Shown: positions 55,533 to 64,000 of the stretch, piece by piece
How positions within the stretch are numbered: position 1 is the stretch's first letter
Layout: each line of letters starts with the position of its first letter
DNA from: Geodermatophilus poikilotrophus
GTDB taxonomy: Bacteria > Actinomycetota > Actinomycetes > Mycobacteriales > Geodermatophilaceae
Direction of reading: 5' to 3'
Assembly (NCBI RefSeq): GCF_900111455.1
Contig: NZ_FOIE01000001.1
Coordinates: forward strand, 62,001-126,000
Length of the DNA stretch: 64,000 nucleotides
Program-made: the position numbers and the translations under genes
Notes under the pieces: generated by a model
What the model saw: only the letters and a program-made list of their open reading frames with translations
Database searches by the model: none
What the model was told of the DNA's origin: nothing

Positions 55533-57095
55533 TCACGTGCTCCCGCTCGGCCGTGATCTGGTGGCGGGGAGCTGGCCGAGCATGTAGGTGGCGGCGTCGT
55601 CGATCTTGCGGCGCCAGCGTTCCACCGCGACCTCACCGTCCCCGGTGTCGATGGCCTCGAAGATGGCGCGGTCGTCGCGCACGATCGCGTCGATCGGATA
55701 CGCGTACTCCAGCCCCATCACGGCGATGAACACGCGCAGGTGGTCCGCCAGGACCTCCAGCATGGGCGCGATGCGGACCAGGCCCGAGGCTTCGGCGAGG
55801 GTGTTCTGGAAGGCGATGTCCGCCTCGCCGGTCCGGTGGACGTCGCCGGTCGCGGCGCACCTCTCCAGCGCGTCCAGCGACTCCGCGACCGACTGCCGTT
55901 CCTGCGGGGACCAGCGGACGGCGGCTCGGATCACCAGGGCTCCCAGCGCTCGCCGAGCGGCGTACGTCTCGACGACGTCGCTCCTCGTCAGGACGGGGAC
56001 CACCGCCGCGTGCCCCGTCGTGATCGTCAGCAGGCCGTCCCGCTCCAGGAGTCGCATCGCCGTCCTGACCTGGGCCCGCGACGTCCGCAAGCGACCCGCC
56101 AGGAAGCGCTCGGTGACGCGGTCCCCGCCGGCGATCCGGCCCTCCGCGATGCCCTGCCGGATCGTTCCGACGATCTCGTCGGCGAGAGCTCGTTCCGGTC
56201 CGAGGTGACGCACCGGGGACCGGGCCGCGGATCCGCGGCTCCGTGCCGTCCCGGTGGCGGGACGCACCCAGGTGAACGCGCGGCGGGGCCCCCGCGCCCA
56301 CGAGCGGAGTTCGCCCTCCAGCTGCAGTGCCGACGCGGGCGGGAGGAGCGGCCCCCAGCCGAGGAGGAGCGGGAAGAGGGACAGCCACTCGTCGACGTCC
56401 CGGCACACCCCTCGAACCGACACCTCGGCCGGCACGGGAGCCTCCTGGGACGCGAGGGTCATCAGGGTCGCGTCCGGGTCGGCCGCGTCCACCACCTCGT
56501 CCCAGAACGGCCTCGTGTCAGCGGGGGAGGTCGCCGGGACCTGAGGGCGCACCAGTTCGGAGGCCAGGACGGTGCGCAGTGACCGGTGCACCGCCGGGTC
56601 GACCCGTGCCCGTGGGGCGGGGTCCTGCCCCCGGGGGACGGCCGTGAGCTGGCAGGCCAGGACGGCGTACTCCGCCGTCACCAGGAGGCCGAGGACCGCC
56701 GGCTGGCGCCCGGCCGTCGCGGCGGTCAGGTCGGCGCTGAACGCGGTGCCGGCCCGCATGGCCTCCCAAGCGCGCGCCACGAAGGACTGGCTGACGCCGA
56801 GAGCGTCAGCGATGGAGCGACTGGACCACTTGGTGGTGGGCATCCACAGCGGCGCGGTGAGGGTGGCGTGCCTCAGCTCCAGCGTCGTCCGGCGTCGGTG
56901 GGCGGGCCGGCTCAGCCGTGCCGCCCCGCCCGTGCGGTACCGCTGCGCCCACTTCGCGGCGGTCTGCCTGGTGACGCCGTGTTCCCGGGCGGCGCGCGCG
57001 GGCCCGAGCGACAGCACGTCCTGCACCAGCCGTGCACGCACGCGGACCGCCTCGTCGACGTCCCGCGACAGGGCCTCGAGCTCCGGATCGCCCAC
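55533..57095 (-). CDS. Fusion regulator: transposase-like HTHs + GntR/FCD
   Basis: A 520-aa protein with an uncommon layout. Residues ~20-70 form an HTH of the IS630/helix-turn-helix-29 type (PARAAREHGVTRQTAAKWAQ), and ~88-113 a second HTH (SSRSIADALGVSQSFVARAW). Residues 130-295 form an uncharacterised domain. Residues ~300-365 are a complete GntR winged helix (ADEIVGTIRQGIAEGRI..RTSRAQVRTAMRLLERDGLL) and ~370-505 an FCD-like helical domain. FCD metal-ligand His positions appear changed: FQNTL in place of FHxxL, and DDRAIFEAI in place of EHRAI. GTG 57095 has GAGGAG upstream. It is divergent from the demethylase at 57264 and upstream of BCCT, so it probably regulates both. Confidence 0.8.
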   Translation of the reverse strand: MGDPELEALSRDVDEAVRVRARLVQDVLSLGPARAAREHGVTRQTAAKWAQRYRTGGAARLSRPAHRRRTTLELRHATLTAPLWMPTTKWSSRSIADALGVSQSFVARAWEAMRAGTAFSADLTAATAGRQPAVLGLLVTAEYAVLACQLTAVPRGQDPAPRARVDPAVHRSLRTVLASELVRPQVPATSPADTRPFWDEVVDAADPDATLMTLASQEAPVPAEVSVRGVCRDVDEWLSLFPLLLGWGPLLPPASALQLEGELRSWARGPRRAFTWVRPATGTARSRGSAARSPVRHLGPERALADEIVGTIRQGIAEGRIAGGDRVTERFLAGRLRTSRAQVRTAMRLLERDGLLTITTGHAAVVPVLTRSDVVETYAARRALGALVIRAAVRWSPQERQSVAESLDALERCAATGDVHRTGEADIAFQNTLAEASGLVRIAPMLEVLADHLRVFIAVMGLEYAYPIDAIVRDDRAIFEAIDTGDGEVAVERWRRKIDDAATYMLGQLPATRSRPSGST

Positions 57096-57263
57096 CTGGC
57101 TCCTCGACCGTAGGTGCGCAGTGTAACTCGGTGACTCACGCCCGGTACCGGTCCCGACGTCGTGCTACCGGACCGGTGGACGCCGCTGCACTCTTCCTCC
57201 CGACGCGACCGGGGCCCGCCGGCCTCGAGGACGCCCTCTGCCGCCGCTGCTCCTGGAGGCACC

Positions 57264-59297
57264 ATGCAGTCTGCAGACCCGTTGCTGAGCCCCTTCACGA
57301 TCAAGAACGTCACGTTGCGCAACCGGATCGTCAGCACGTCCCACGAACCCGCGTACAGCGAGGACGGGCTGCCCGGGGACCGGTACCGGGCCTACCACGT
57401 CGAGAAGGCGAGGGGCGGGGTCGGGCTCACGATGATCGGCGGCAGCGCCATCGTCAGCCCGGAGAGCGCGCCGGCGTTCGGCAACCTGCAGCTGTTCAAG
57501 GACGAAGCGGTCCCGCTGCTGCATCGTCTCGCGGACGAGGTCCACGAACACGGCACCGCGGTCATGACCCAGCTGACCCACCTCGGCCACCGGACCAGCA
57601 ACTACACCCACGACTGGCTACCGGCTCTGTCGGTCAGCGCCCTCCGTGAGTCCTCGCACCGGGCGTTCACGCGGCCGGCCGACCGGTGGGACCTCGACCG
57701 CATCGTCCGTGACTTCGCCGACGCGGCCGTGCGGTGCAGGGAGGGTGGGCTGGACGGCATCGAGCTCATGGCGTACGGGCACCTGCTGGACGCCTTCTGG
57801 ACCCCGGCCCGGAACCGCCGCGAGGACGAGTACGGAGGATCGTTCGAGAACCGCATGCGTTTCCCGCTGCAGGTCGTCCGTGCCATCCGCGCCGCCGTCG
57901 GGGAGGACTTCGTCGTCGGCGTGCGCATGACCTTCGACGAGGGCCGCACGAACGGTCTCCGGACGGAGGAGGCCCTGCGGATCGCGCACGAGCTGACCGG
58001 TGCGGGCATCGACTTCTTCAGCGTGATCAAGGGGTTCATCGACACCGACGCCGAGTTGGCGCAGATGATCCCCCCGATGGGCACGCCGGCGGCGCCGCAC
58101 CTGGCGTTCACGGGCTGGGTGAAGGAGAACGTCGACGTCCCGGTCATGCACGCCGCCAAGATCGGGGACGTGGCGACGGCGCGGTACGCCGTGACGGAGG
58201 GCCTCGTGGACCTGGTCGGGATGACCCGGGCGCTGATCGCCGACCCTCATCTGCCGAACAAGGTCGCAGCCCGGCAGACGGACCGGATCCGACCCTGTGT
58301 CGGCGCCAACATGTGCATCGACGGCATCTACAGCTCCGGGTCGGCCATGTGCGCCCACAACCCGTCGACCGGTCGGGAACTGCACCTCCCGCACACGGTC
58401 CGCAAGGCGACCGAGCGGAAGGAGGTCGCCGTCGTCGGCGGTGGACCCGCGGGACTGGAGGCCGCCCGGACCCTCGCCGAGCGAGGACACACGGTCGTCC
58501 TCTTCGAGGCGAACCCGAGCCTGGGCGGCCAGATCGCCCTCGCCGCGAAGTCCCCGCGGCGACGTGACCTGATCGGGATCGTCGACTGGCGGATCGAGGA
58601 GTGCAAGCGGCTCGGTGTCCACCTGGAGCTCAACCACTTCGCGGAACCGGACGAGCTCGCCGGCGGGGACTTCGACGTCGTCGTGGTCGCGACCGGCGGC
58701 CTGCCCGACGTCGGGGTCGCCGAGGGCAGCCACCTCGCCGTCGACTCCTGGGACGTGATGTCGGGAGCGGTCAAGCCCACCGGCGCCGTGCTCGTCTACG
58801 ACGACCACGGCGGGCACCAGGCGCTCGACGCCATCGAGATGGTCGCGCCTGCCGCCGCCTCGGTCGAACTCGTCACGCCGGAGCGGACCATCTCGCCCGA
58901 CGTCGGTGCGCTGACGATGGCCGGCTACCTGCAGATGCTCGCCGAGCACGACGTGACGGTGACGCCGGCTCACCGCCTGGTCCGCGTCGAACGATCGGAC
59001 GGACGACTCAAGGCGACGTTCGCCGTGGACGGTGCTCGGCGGTCGATCGAGCGGTACGCCGACACCATCGTGATCGAGCACGGGACGCTACCGGTGACCG
59101 ACCTGTACGACGCACTCGTGGACGCGTCGACCAACTGCGGCGAGATCGACACCAGGGAGCTCCTGGCGCTGTCGCCCCAGTCGCCGACCCACAACGACGA
59201 CGGCCGGTTCCGCATCTACCGCGTCGGCGATGCGGTCAGCAGCCGCAACATCCACGCGGCCGTGCTCGACTCCTTCCGCCTGTGCAGTGCGATCTGA
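57264..59297 (+). CDS. TMADH/DgcA-like N-methyl(hydroxy)proline demethylase
   Basis: A 677-aa flavoprotein of the OYE/trimethylamine dehydrogenase family. It has an N-terminal FMN barrel (NRIVSTSHEP..FWTPARNRREDEYGGSFENR), a central Cys segment C345-VGA-NM-C351 and C363, and FAD/NAD-type Rossmann folds (VAVVGGGPAGLEAARTLAE). Of the four TMADH 4Fe-4S cysteines (345, 348, 351, 364) the second is Ala348. I recall the same CVGAxxC pattern in DgcA/HpbA-like demethylases, but could not check it. These remove the last N-methyl group from dimethylglycine or N-methylproline. ATG 57264 with CTGGAGG upstream. It lies beside hpbD, completing a betaine-to-proline route. Confidence 0.88.
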   Translation: MQSADPLLSPFTIKNVTLRNRIVSTSHEPAYSEDGLPGDRYRAYHVEKARGGVGLTMIGGSAIVSPESAPAFGNLQLFKDEAVPLLHRLADEVHEHGTAVMTQLTHLGHRTSNYTHDWLPALSVSALRESSHRAFTRPADRWDLDRIVRDFADAAVRCREGGLDGIELMAYGHLLDAFWTPARNRREDEYGGSFENRMRFPLQVVRAIRAAVGEDFVVGVRMTFDEGRTNGLRTEEALRIAHELTGAGIDFFSVIKGFIDTDAELAQMIPPMGTPAAPHLAFTGWVKENVDVPVMHAAKIGDVATARYAVTEGLVDLVGMTRALIADPHLPNKVAARQTDRIRPCVGANMCIDGIYSSGSAMCAHNPSTGRELHLPHTVRKATERKEVAVVGGGPAGLEAARTLAERGHTVVLFEANPSLGGQIALAAKSPRRRDLIGIVDWRIEECKRLGVHLELNHFAEPDELAGGDFDVVVVATGGLPDVGVAEGSHLAVDSWDVMSGAVKPTGAVLVYDDHGGHQALDAIEMVAPAAASVELVTPERTISPDVGALTMAGYLQMLAEHDVTVTPAHRLVRVERSDGRLKATFAVDGARRSIERYADTIVIEHGTLPVTDLYDALVDASTNCGEIDTRELLALSPQSPTHNDDGRFRIYRVGDAVSSRNIHAAVLDSFRLCSAI

Positions 59298-59540
59298 CCC
59301 GTCACCTCACCCGGCGGTCCGGGTCGGGAGCACGTCCGCGACCGCGACTGTGGGAGGCGACGTGTCCGCGCGTCAGGCGCACCGCGGCGCACGTCGTCCG
59401 AGCGCCTGCCGGTGAGCACCACCGCGTCCCCTCCCGGCTGCCGGTGGGCCGGCGGTCGGCGGAGGTGCTCCAGGGCCGTCGACGACCCCGCGCACCCCTG
59501 ATCGCCCGACCCCTGCGTCAGGCACATCGGAGGAGCCCGC

Positions 59541-59705
59541 ATGTCGTTGCCGCGCACGATGGCCGCCGTCCTCCTCACCGGACCCGGCGGGCTGGAGGAG
59601 CTCGAGTACCGGACGGACGTACCCGTCCCTCGCCCACGGCAGGGTGAGGTGCTCATCCACGTCGCAGCCGCCGCGATCGACAACACGGATGCGAACACGC
59701 GGATC
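59541..59705 (+). pseudogene. Truncated zinc-type/quinone oxidoreductase (MDR) N-terminus
   Basis: About 55 codons match the start of a medium-chain dehydrogenase: MAAVLLTGPGGLEELEYRTD, VPVPRPRQGEVLIHVAAAAI, DNTDANTRIG. Similarity stops abruptly at about 59705, and what follows is the 3' flank of the epimerase gene on the other strand. ATG 59541 with cggaggagcccgc upstream is a good start. The rest of the gene (~270 codons) is missing, which marks a recombination or deletion breakpoint. Confidence 0.75.
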
Positions 59706-59760
59706 GGTGCGGCGCCTCCAGGGTGCGGCCGCCGGCCATGGAGCCGCTCCGGCGCTGCCG

Positions 59761-60864
59761 TCAGAAGGACGCCACTGGAGTGCCGAAGAGGCTCTCATCG
59801 GGCTCGACGCCCAGGCCGGCGCCTTGCGGTCGCTTGATGTGGCCCCCTTCGGCGCGGATGCCGTTCTCCGGGTCGTAGTGCCCCTCGATGTAGGGGGCCG
59901 CCAGCCAGACGCCTTCGAGGAGCTCAGGTGCCACCGTTGCGCCGATGTGGGTGCAGGCGGCGGCGATGATGTCTCCGCCCCAGGAGTCGTCGCAGGTGTG
60001 CGGCAGGTTCCGTGCGGCGCAGACGTCGCGGAATGCGCGCATCGGGTGCAGCCCACCGATCCGGGTGACCTTCATCCCGAAGCCATCGACCAGTCCGGTG
60101 CCGGCGGCGGTGATCGCCGTGTTCAGGCTGGTGCTGTTCTCGTCCATGTAGATGCCGTGACCGACCTGCGGACGGATCTTCTGCAGGTCCTCGATGGTGT
60201 TGCAGGGTTGCTCCATGATGAAGGGGATGTCCGGGCACTCCCGGCTGAGCCGCAGCGCATCGCGCGTCGTGAGGCTGCGGTTGCCATCGACCGCCAGACG
60301 CATCCCCGACCCGCGGATGACCTCCCAGACCTTGCGGACGGTCTCGATGTCCTCCTCGACCGGCCGCCCACCGACCTTGACCTGCAGGCGCGGGTATCCC
60401 TCGGCGCGTTTCTCCGCTGCGAGGCGTGCGGTCTCGTCCGGCGGGCCCACAACGGTGGAGTAGTAGGACGGCACTCGATCTGTCACGGCGCCGCCGAGGA
60501 GGTCGGACACGCTGACGCCGAAGTGTCTGCCCAGGAGGTCGTGGGCGGCGATGTCGACGGCGGCCTTGGCGTAGTTGTGGCCGTTCAGCAAGCCGTCCAT
60601 GCGCCGGTGCAGCGGTATCGGCAGCACCTCGGCGCCCCTCAGTCCCGGCGCCATCTCGCTCAGTGCCGCCACGGCCCCGGCTGCGTGGGACTCGGCATAG
60701 GTGGGCCCGACCGGGCAGGTCTCGCCCCAGCCGACGTGTCCGGTGTCGGCCACCAGCTTGACGAGTGTCGTGGACAGGGACCGGACTTCTGCGAGGGCCA
60801 ACTTGTAGGGACCGTCGAGGACCGGCAGTTCGTGCCGGTAGACGTGGATCTCTGCGATCCTCAT
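59761..60864 (-). CDS. hpbD: 4-hydroxyproline betaine 2-epimerase (enolase superfamily)
   Basis: A 367-aa mandelate-racemase/muconate-lactonising enzyme-type protein. Catalytic Lys163 (QVKVGG) and Lys265 ([10 protein letters not shown]) occupy the positions known for HpbD. Metal ligands Asp193, Glu218 and Asp241 are in VDGNRS, MEQP and MDEN. The sequence follows HpbD along its length as I remember it, for example [46 protein letters not shown] and the C-terminal PDESLFG.PVASF. The enzyme inverts C2 of trans-4-hydroxy-L-proline betaine and also racemises proline betaine. ATG 60864. Placement beside demethylases and BCCT supports the betaine role. Confidence 0.92.
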   Translation of the reverse strand: MRIAEIHVYRHELPVLDGPYKLALAEVRSLSTTLVKLVADTGHVGWGETCPVGPTYAESHAAGAVAALSEMAPGLRGAEVLPIPLHRRMDGLLNGHNYAKAAVDIAAHDLLGRHFGVSVSDLLGGAVTDRVPSYYSTVVGPPDETARLAAEKRAEGYPRLQVKVGGRPVEEDIETVRKVWEVIRGSGMRLAVDGNRSLTTRDALRLSRECPDIPFIMEQPCNTIEDLQKIRPQVGHGIYMDENSTSLNTAITAAGTGLVDGFGMKVTRIGGLHPMRAFRDVCAARNLPHTCDDSWGGDIIAAACTHIGATVAPELLEGVWLAAPYIEGHYDPENGIRAEGGHIKRPQGAGLGVEPDESLFGTPVASF

Positions 60865-61421
60865 CGTCCGATTCCCTGAGTGGTGGGTGGAACTCGCCCG
60901 TGCTCGTCTCGCTGGGGAACCGTTGCCGTGTCCCCGTCGATGTCGTGAGCCATTCCTCGGAGGGAGACTAGCGATCCGGACACGTCCGGCGCGCCGAGCG
61001 TGCGGCATCGCGCGTGTGGGAGACGGGAGCCTGCCGTCCGAGGTGCCGGTCGGAGGACGCGGTCGATCAGGGGACACCGGGCTCGGCTGGACCTGCGTCG
61101 CGACACGTCCCTGACTCTGGTCGGGTCGGGGACGTGTCGCGCCCCGTTGCGGGGGACGACCACGGCAACCGGCACACGGCAACGCGGTGCGAACGAGGCC
61201 GTGCCGGGCGGGACGACGGCGGAGGTCGCAGCCACCTGACCCGTGGAGACCGAACAGCCCCGCACCTCGACCAGCAACACCGCGGACGGGCAACCGGCCG
61301 GCCGCCGACCGCATCGACCTGCGCCGGACCGCCCGCGGCGCCCGATCGGTGCCAAGGTGTGGGGTCGACGTGGCGACGGTGCCGCTGACCTCGCCACTCC
61401 CCGTACCCCGAGGAGCAGGTC
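60865..61421. other. Divergent region between hpbD and gntP-like gene
   Basis: About 560 bp with no supported gene. It holds a hairpin (61100-61140). It also holds a block (about 61160-61200: ccacggcaaccg..cggcaacgcggtgcgaacgag) similar to the sequence upstream of the tRNA-Pro repeat near 20531-20566. The gntP ribosome-binding site GAGGAG lies at the right end. Confidence 0.5.
61100..61140. repeat. Inverted repeat / hairpin between hpbD and gntP-like gene
   Basis: gcgacacgtccc (61100-61111) pairs perfectly with gggacgtgtcgc (61129-61140) across a 17-nt loop. With that loop it could be a regulator site for the divergent promoters or a structured leader. Confidence 0.55.
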
Positions 61422-62765
61422 ATGGTCGTGCTTCACACCGCGATAGCCATCGCCGTCATCGTCCTGCTCATCATCAGGGTCAAGGTCGACCCGGTGATCT
61501 CGCTGATCATCGGGTCGCTCTACCTGGGCCTCGCGACCGGTGTCGGCTTCACGGCGACGCTGACGGCGATCGCCACCGGCTTCGGCGAGATCATGGGCGA
61601 GGTCGGCCTGCTCATCGGCTTCGGCGTGCTCATCGGCGCGATGCTCCATGCGATGGGCGCCTTCCGGAAGATGGTCACGATGCTCGTCGACCGCGTCGGC
61701 GCGCACCGGCTCCCGTATGCAATGACGGCGGCGATGTCGACGATCTTCCCGTCGATCTACGTGGACGTGCAGGTCGTGCTGGCCTCTCCGGTGGCGCGTT
61801 CGACCGCGCCGTTCATCGGCCGGACCGGCCTGCCGCACATGTCCGGGGCGCTCGGGACCGGGATCTTCGCCGGCTACGTCTTCGTGATCCCCGGACTGGC
61901 CGCGGTCTCCATCGCGGGCCTGCTCGGCATCCCACTGGGCACCTGGCTGCTCTACGGCCTCGTGCTGGGGCCGTTGACCGCGATCGTGACGACCCTGGTC
62001 TTCCGGTTGCTCCTGCGCGGCCGCTACTGGAACTCGGTCAAGGACGAGCACGTCGACGAGGCCATGGTCGAGCAGGAGACCACCGAGCTGGTCGAGTCGG
62101 ACAGCGCGACGCCGCCGCTGGTCGTCTGCCTGCTGCCCATCCTGGTGCCGCTGGTGATGATCGCGTTCGGTGCCTTCGCTGAGCTGTTGGAGTTCTCCAA
62201 CGACTTCATCGCCTTCCTCGGCGACGCCAACTTCGCGCTCTTCGTCGGCCTGATCGGTGCCTACGTGCTCTGCCGGCGCACCCTGGGCTCGGAGGGCACG
62301 GACACGGCGATGGGCGAGGGTTTCCACACCACCGGCGCCATCCTCCTCATCACCGGCATCGGCGGGTCCCTGGGCGCCGTCATCGGGGAGACCGGGCTGG
62401 ACACGATCCTGGCCGGCCTGTTCACCGCCGATGCCGGGGCACCGGTCATCCTCAGCATCCTGCTCGCATGGCTCATCGCGGCGGTGCTGCACCTGGCGAT
62501 CGGGTCGGTGTCGGTGGCCGCCATCACAGCCGCCGGCATCATCGGCCCGGTGCTCGGGTCGATCGACGTCTCGCCGCTCGTCATCGGCCTCGCCATCGCC
62601 TCGGGCGCGATGTTCGCGCTCCAGGTCAACAGCAACTTCTTCTGGATGTTCAAGTCGTTGCTGGGACTGTCGACCCAGGGCACCTTCAAGACCCTGACGA
62701 TGGTCACCTCCGTCGCTTCGGTCGTCTCGCTGCCGATGGTCATGGCGGTGGCGCTCATCGCGTAG
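61422..62765 (+). CDS. GntP-family (gluconate:H+ symporter-like) permease
   Basis: A 447-aa polytopic membrane protein of the GntP family, which imports gluconate or related hydroxy-acids with protons. Family-like segments: the N-terminal VIVLLIIRVKVDPVISLIIG, GFGVLIGAMLHAMGAFRKM, PVARSTAPFIGRTGLPHMSG, ITGIGGSLGAVIGETGLDTI and the C-terminal SNFFWMFKSLLGLSTQGTFK. GAGGAG precedes ATG 61422. It is divergent from hpbD. It could import an acid related to betaine breakdown, but no sugar-acid kinase or dehydratase is beside it, so the substrate is open. Confidence 0.9.
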   Translation: MVVLHTAIAIAVIVLLIIRVKVDPVISLIIGSLYLGLATGVGFTATLTAIATGFGEIMGEVGLLIGFGVLIGAMLHAMGAFRKMVTMLVDRVGAHRLPYAMTAAMSTIFPSIYVDVQVVLASPVARSTAPFIGRTGLPHMSGALGTGIFAGYVFVIPGLAAVSIAGLLGIPLGTWLLYGLVLGPLTAIVTTLVFRLLLRGRYWNSVKDEHVDEAMVEQETTELVESDSATPPLVVCLLPILVPLVMIAFGAFAELLEFSNDFIAFLGDANFALFVGLIGAYVLCRRTLGSEGTDTAMGEGFHTTGAILLITGIGGSLGAVIGETGLDTILAGLFTADAGAPVILSILLAWLIAAVLHLAIGSVSVAAITAAGIIGPVLGSIDVSPLVIGLAIASGAMFALQVNSNFFWMFKSLLGLSTQGTFKTLTMVTSVASVVSLPMVMAVALIA

Positions 62766-62769
62766 GGCG

Positions 62770-62793
62770 GCGGCCGGCCGGCGGGCCGGCCGC
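62770..62793 (+). terminator. Hairpin terminator after gntP-like gene
   Basis: A perfect 10-bp GC stem (gcggccggcc / ggccggccgc) with a 4-nt loop, 5 bp after the stop. Confidence 0.65.
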
Positions 62794-62927
62794 AACCGGG
62801 TGTGGGCGGCGACGAGCGGCCACGTCCCGCACAGCGGCGGGACGCGGTGCACCCGGTGCGTCCGCCGGTGCCGACCGCGGGGTCGTGACCCGGGACCGGC
62901 GCAGCCGACGCCGGCTGACGTGCTGCC

Positions 62928-63692
62928 TCAGGACCGGGGACGGTCCTGCTGGACCTCGCGTGCGGGGAGTTCCTCGACGGTCACCGGCGCCTGCGCGGCG
63001 GGCCCGAAGACCCTCGCGGCAGCCGTGACCGTGCCCTTGAGGACGTGTTGCACGTAGTTCGCGGCGGCCATGGGACCCAAGCCGAAGGGCAGCAGCCCGG
63101 CCAGGAGCGGCGGTCCGACCGCCAGCGCCCACGCCCGGAGCATCTCCGACTGCGAGGCGGCGACCTCCTGCCGCTCCTCTGCCGTCAGCGCTGCCAGAGC
63201 GTCGTACGCAGCGGCCTGCCCCAGCAGGTGCGCGTGGGGTCCCAGGATCGCGGCCGGACGGATCCGCCCGGTCTTGTCCAGCTCGACCGCGCCGTCCGTG
63301 AGGACCAGGAGGACGGCGGTGCGGGTCAGCTCGGGGTCGGTGAGGTCCCTGCCGTAGAGCAGTCCGACCTTGACCGCCGCACTCACCGCCTCCTTCAGGA
63401 CCTCCCGCAACGCGACCGGGAGTGCGGCAGCCGAGATCGCCGTCCCGTAACCCGGGAGGATCGACGGCAGGGAGTAGGAGACCGCTCGCGCCGCCCTGAT
63501 CCGGTTTCCGCGCGTCACCTGGCCGACCAGCTCTCCCGGTGCGACCAGGGGCTTGCCCGCACGGACCTTGTCGACGGCCTGCTGGGCCTCCTCGAGGGAG
63601 GGTTGGAGAGTCCGGTTGATCAGCGCCATCGCACGCTCGACGGTCGACTCGATGTCGAACTCCGGCTTGGGGAAGGTGAAACCGCTGCTCAT
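62928..63692 (-). CDS. Uncharacterised EcsC/DUF697-like protein
   Basis: A 254-aa protein with a helical N-terminal part (DIESTVERAMALINRTLQPSLEEAQ). Two hydrophobic segments follow, SYSLPSILPGYGTAISAAALPVALREV and WALAVGPPLLAGLLPFGLGPMAAANYV. The layout recalls EcsC or DUF697 membrane-associated proteins, but I am not certain of the family. ATG 63692 has a good GGAG Shine-Dalgarno. It converges on the gntP-like gene and has no obvious link to betaine metabolism. Confidence 0.7.
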   Translation of the reverse strand: MSSGFTFPKPEFDIESTVERAMALINRTLQPSLEEAQQAVDKVRAGKPLVAPGELVGQVTRGNRIRAARAVSYSLPSILPGYGTAISAAALPVALREVLKEAVSAAVKVGLLYGRDLTDPELTRTAVLLVLTDGAVELDKTGRIRPAAILGPHAHLLGQAAAYDALAALTAEERQEVAASQSEMLRAWALAVGPPLLAGLLPFGLGPMAAANYVQHVLKGTVTAAARVFGPAAQAPVTVEELPAREVQQDRPRS

Positions 63693-64000
63693 GTCGGTCT
63701 CCTGTCCGTTGGCGACTCCCGAGGATGCCAGCGGGCCGCGCCGAAGAGGGGGCGACGGCGTCCGGCTCGTGGACCGGATCCCCGACTGCTGCGAGGCTGC
63801 CGCACACCGCTCGTGGCCGACCACGAGCACGGCTGCTCCGCCGCCCGGGCCGCACCGTGCCGTGGGCATCCAGGATGTCGCGAACGGCTCGGCACGACCG
63901 GGCGGTGAGCTCGGCGATCTCGCGCCGCAGGCGACCGGCGGCGTCCTCGTCGTCCCCGAAGGGACCGCTCACCCGGCGTCACGCGGAAGGCGCGAGAACG
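63693..64000. other. Right edge, no gene assigned
   Basis: About 300 bp. A minus-strand frame starting near 63972 (MSGPFGDDEDAAGRLRREIA) looks protein-like for about 35 residues and then becomes random. It may be a small gene or the broken start of one; it cannot be resolved here. Confidence 0.3.

Noticed and set aside
53632-55587. 651-codon + strand frame opposite the BCCT transporter
   Set aside because: The translation is dominated by His/Asp/Glu/Arg repeats and mirrors the codon pattern of the transporter. The transporter itself has full family signatures.

Overview
The window is GC-rich throughout, with strongly G/C-ending codons, frequent GTG starts and an actinobacterial gene set: LAL-type LuxR regulator, F-type TIGR03086/ArsR pair, PruA plus stand-alone PRODH, ROK glucokinase, GlgC and IclR/GntR regulators. 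It looks like a chromosome segment of a high-GC actinobacterium, perhaps a Geodermatophilaceae or Pseudonocardiales relative. The family placement is inference from gene content only.

Region 1 (1-8.0 kb) begins with the 3' end of one IS5-family element. Next comes a second IS5-family element with a third inserted inside its transposase, leaving a 7-bp target duplication. Two minus-strand alpha/beta hydrolases follow, then a divergent operon of tetR, an MGT-type glycosyltransferase and two small membrane proteins. Three related palindromic operator-like sites lie in the divergent promoter region.

Region 2 (8.0-22.2 kb) is an island-like accessory region. It holds a tRNA-Gly 3' fragment, two copies of a tRNA-Pro(GGG) 3' end about 11.9 kb apart, a broken tyrosine integrase and a shredded SDR. 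It also carries a WS/DGAT-type acyltransferase, a BBE-like FAD oxidase (apparently ACG start), an aromatic-hydroxylase-type FAD monooxygenase and a FrsA-like hydrolase. A decayed LuxR regulator, an intact 901-aa LAL regulator, and a TIGR03086 gene with an ArsR remnant complete it.

Region 3 (22.5-44.7 kb) is mostly conserved metabolism: a dehalogenase-like hydrolase, an iron-box-controlled siderophore-binding lipoprotein, an AmrS radical SAM protein and a secreted GH2 glycosidase abutting an IS remnant. It continues with an MHS transporter plus a fused CoA-transferase, and glgC divergent from a ROK glucokinase and sugar porter. A co-directional set of class III aminotransferase, alanine dehydrogenase, NDH-2 and aldehyde dehydrogenase follows, which together could oxidise omega-amino acids or amines.

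Region 4 (44.8-64 kb) is the most coherent system. It has a GABA/proline-type permease, PruA and PRODH, and a Rieske N-demethylase with its reductase, with an IclR gene between them. It also has a BCCT betaine transporter, a regulator that fuses transposase-like HTHs to a GntR/FCD module, and a TMADH/DgcA-like N-demethylase. The last member is an enolase-superfamily protein whose catalytic Lys163/Lys265 and near full-length sequence match hydroxyproline-betaine 2-epimerase (HpbD). Read together they give a route: betaine import, epimerisation, two N-demethylations, then proline to glutamate. I interpret this as an actinobacterial proline-betaine/hydroxyproline-betaine catabolic locus. A GntP-type symporter and an uncharacterised protein close the window.
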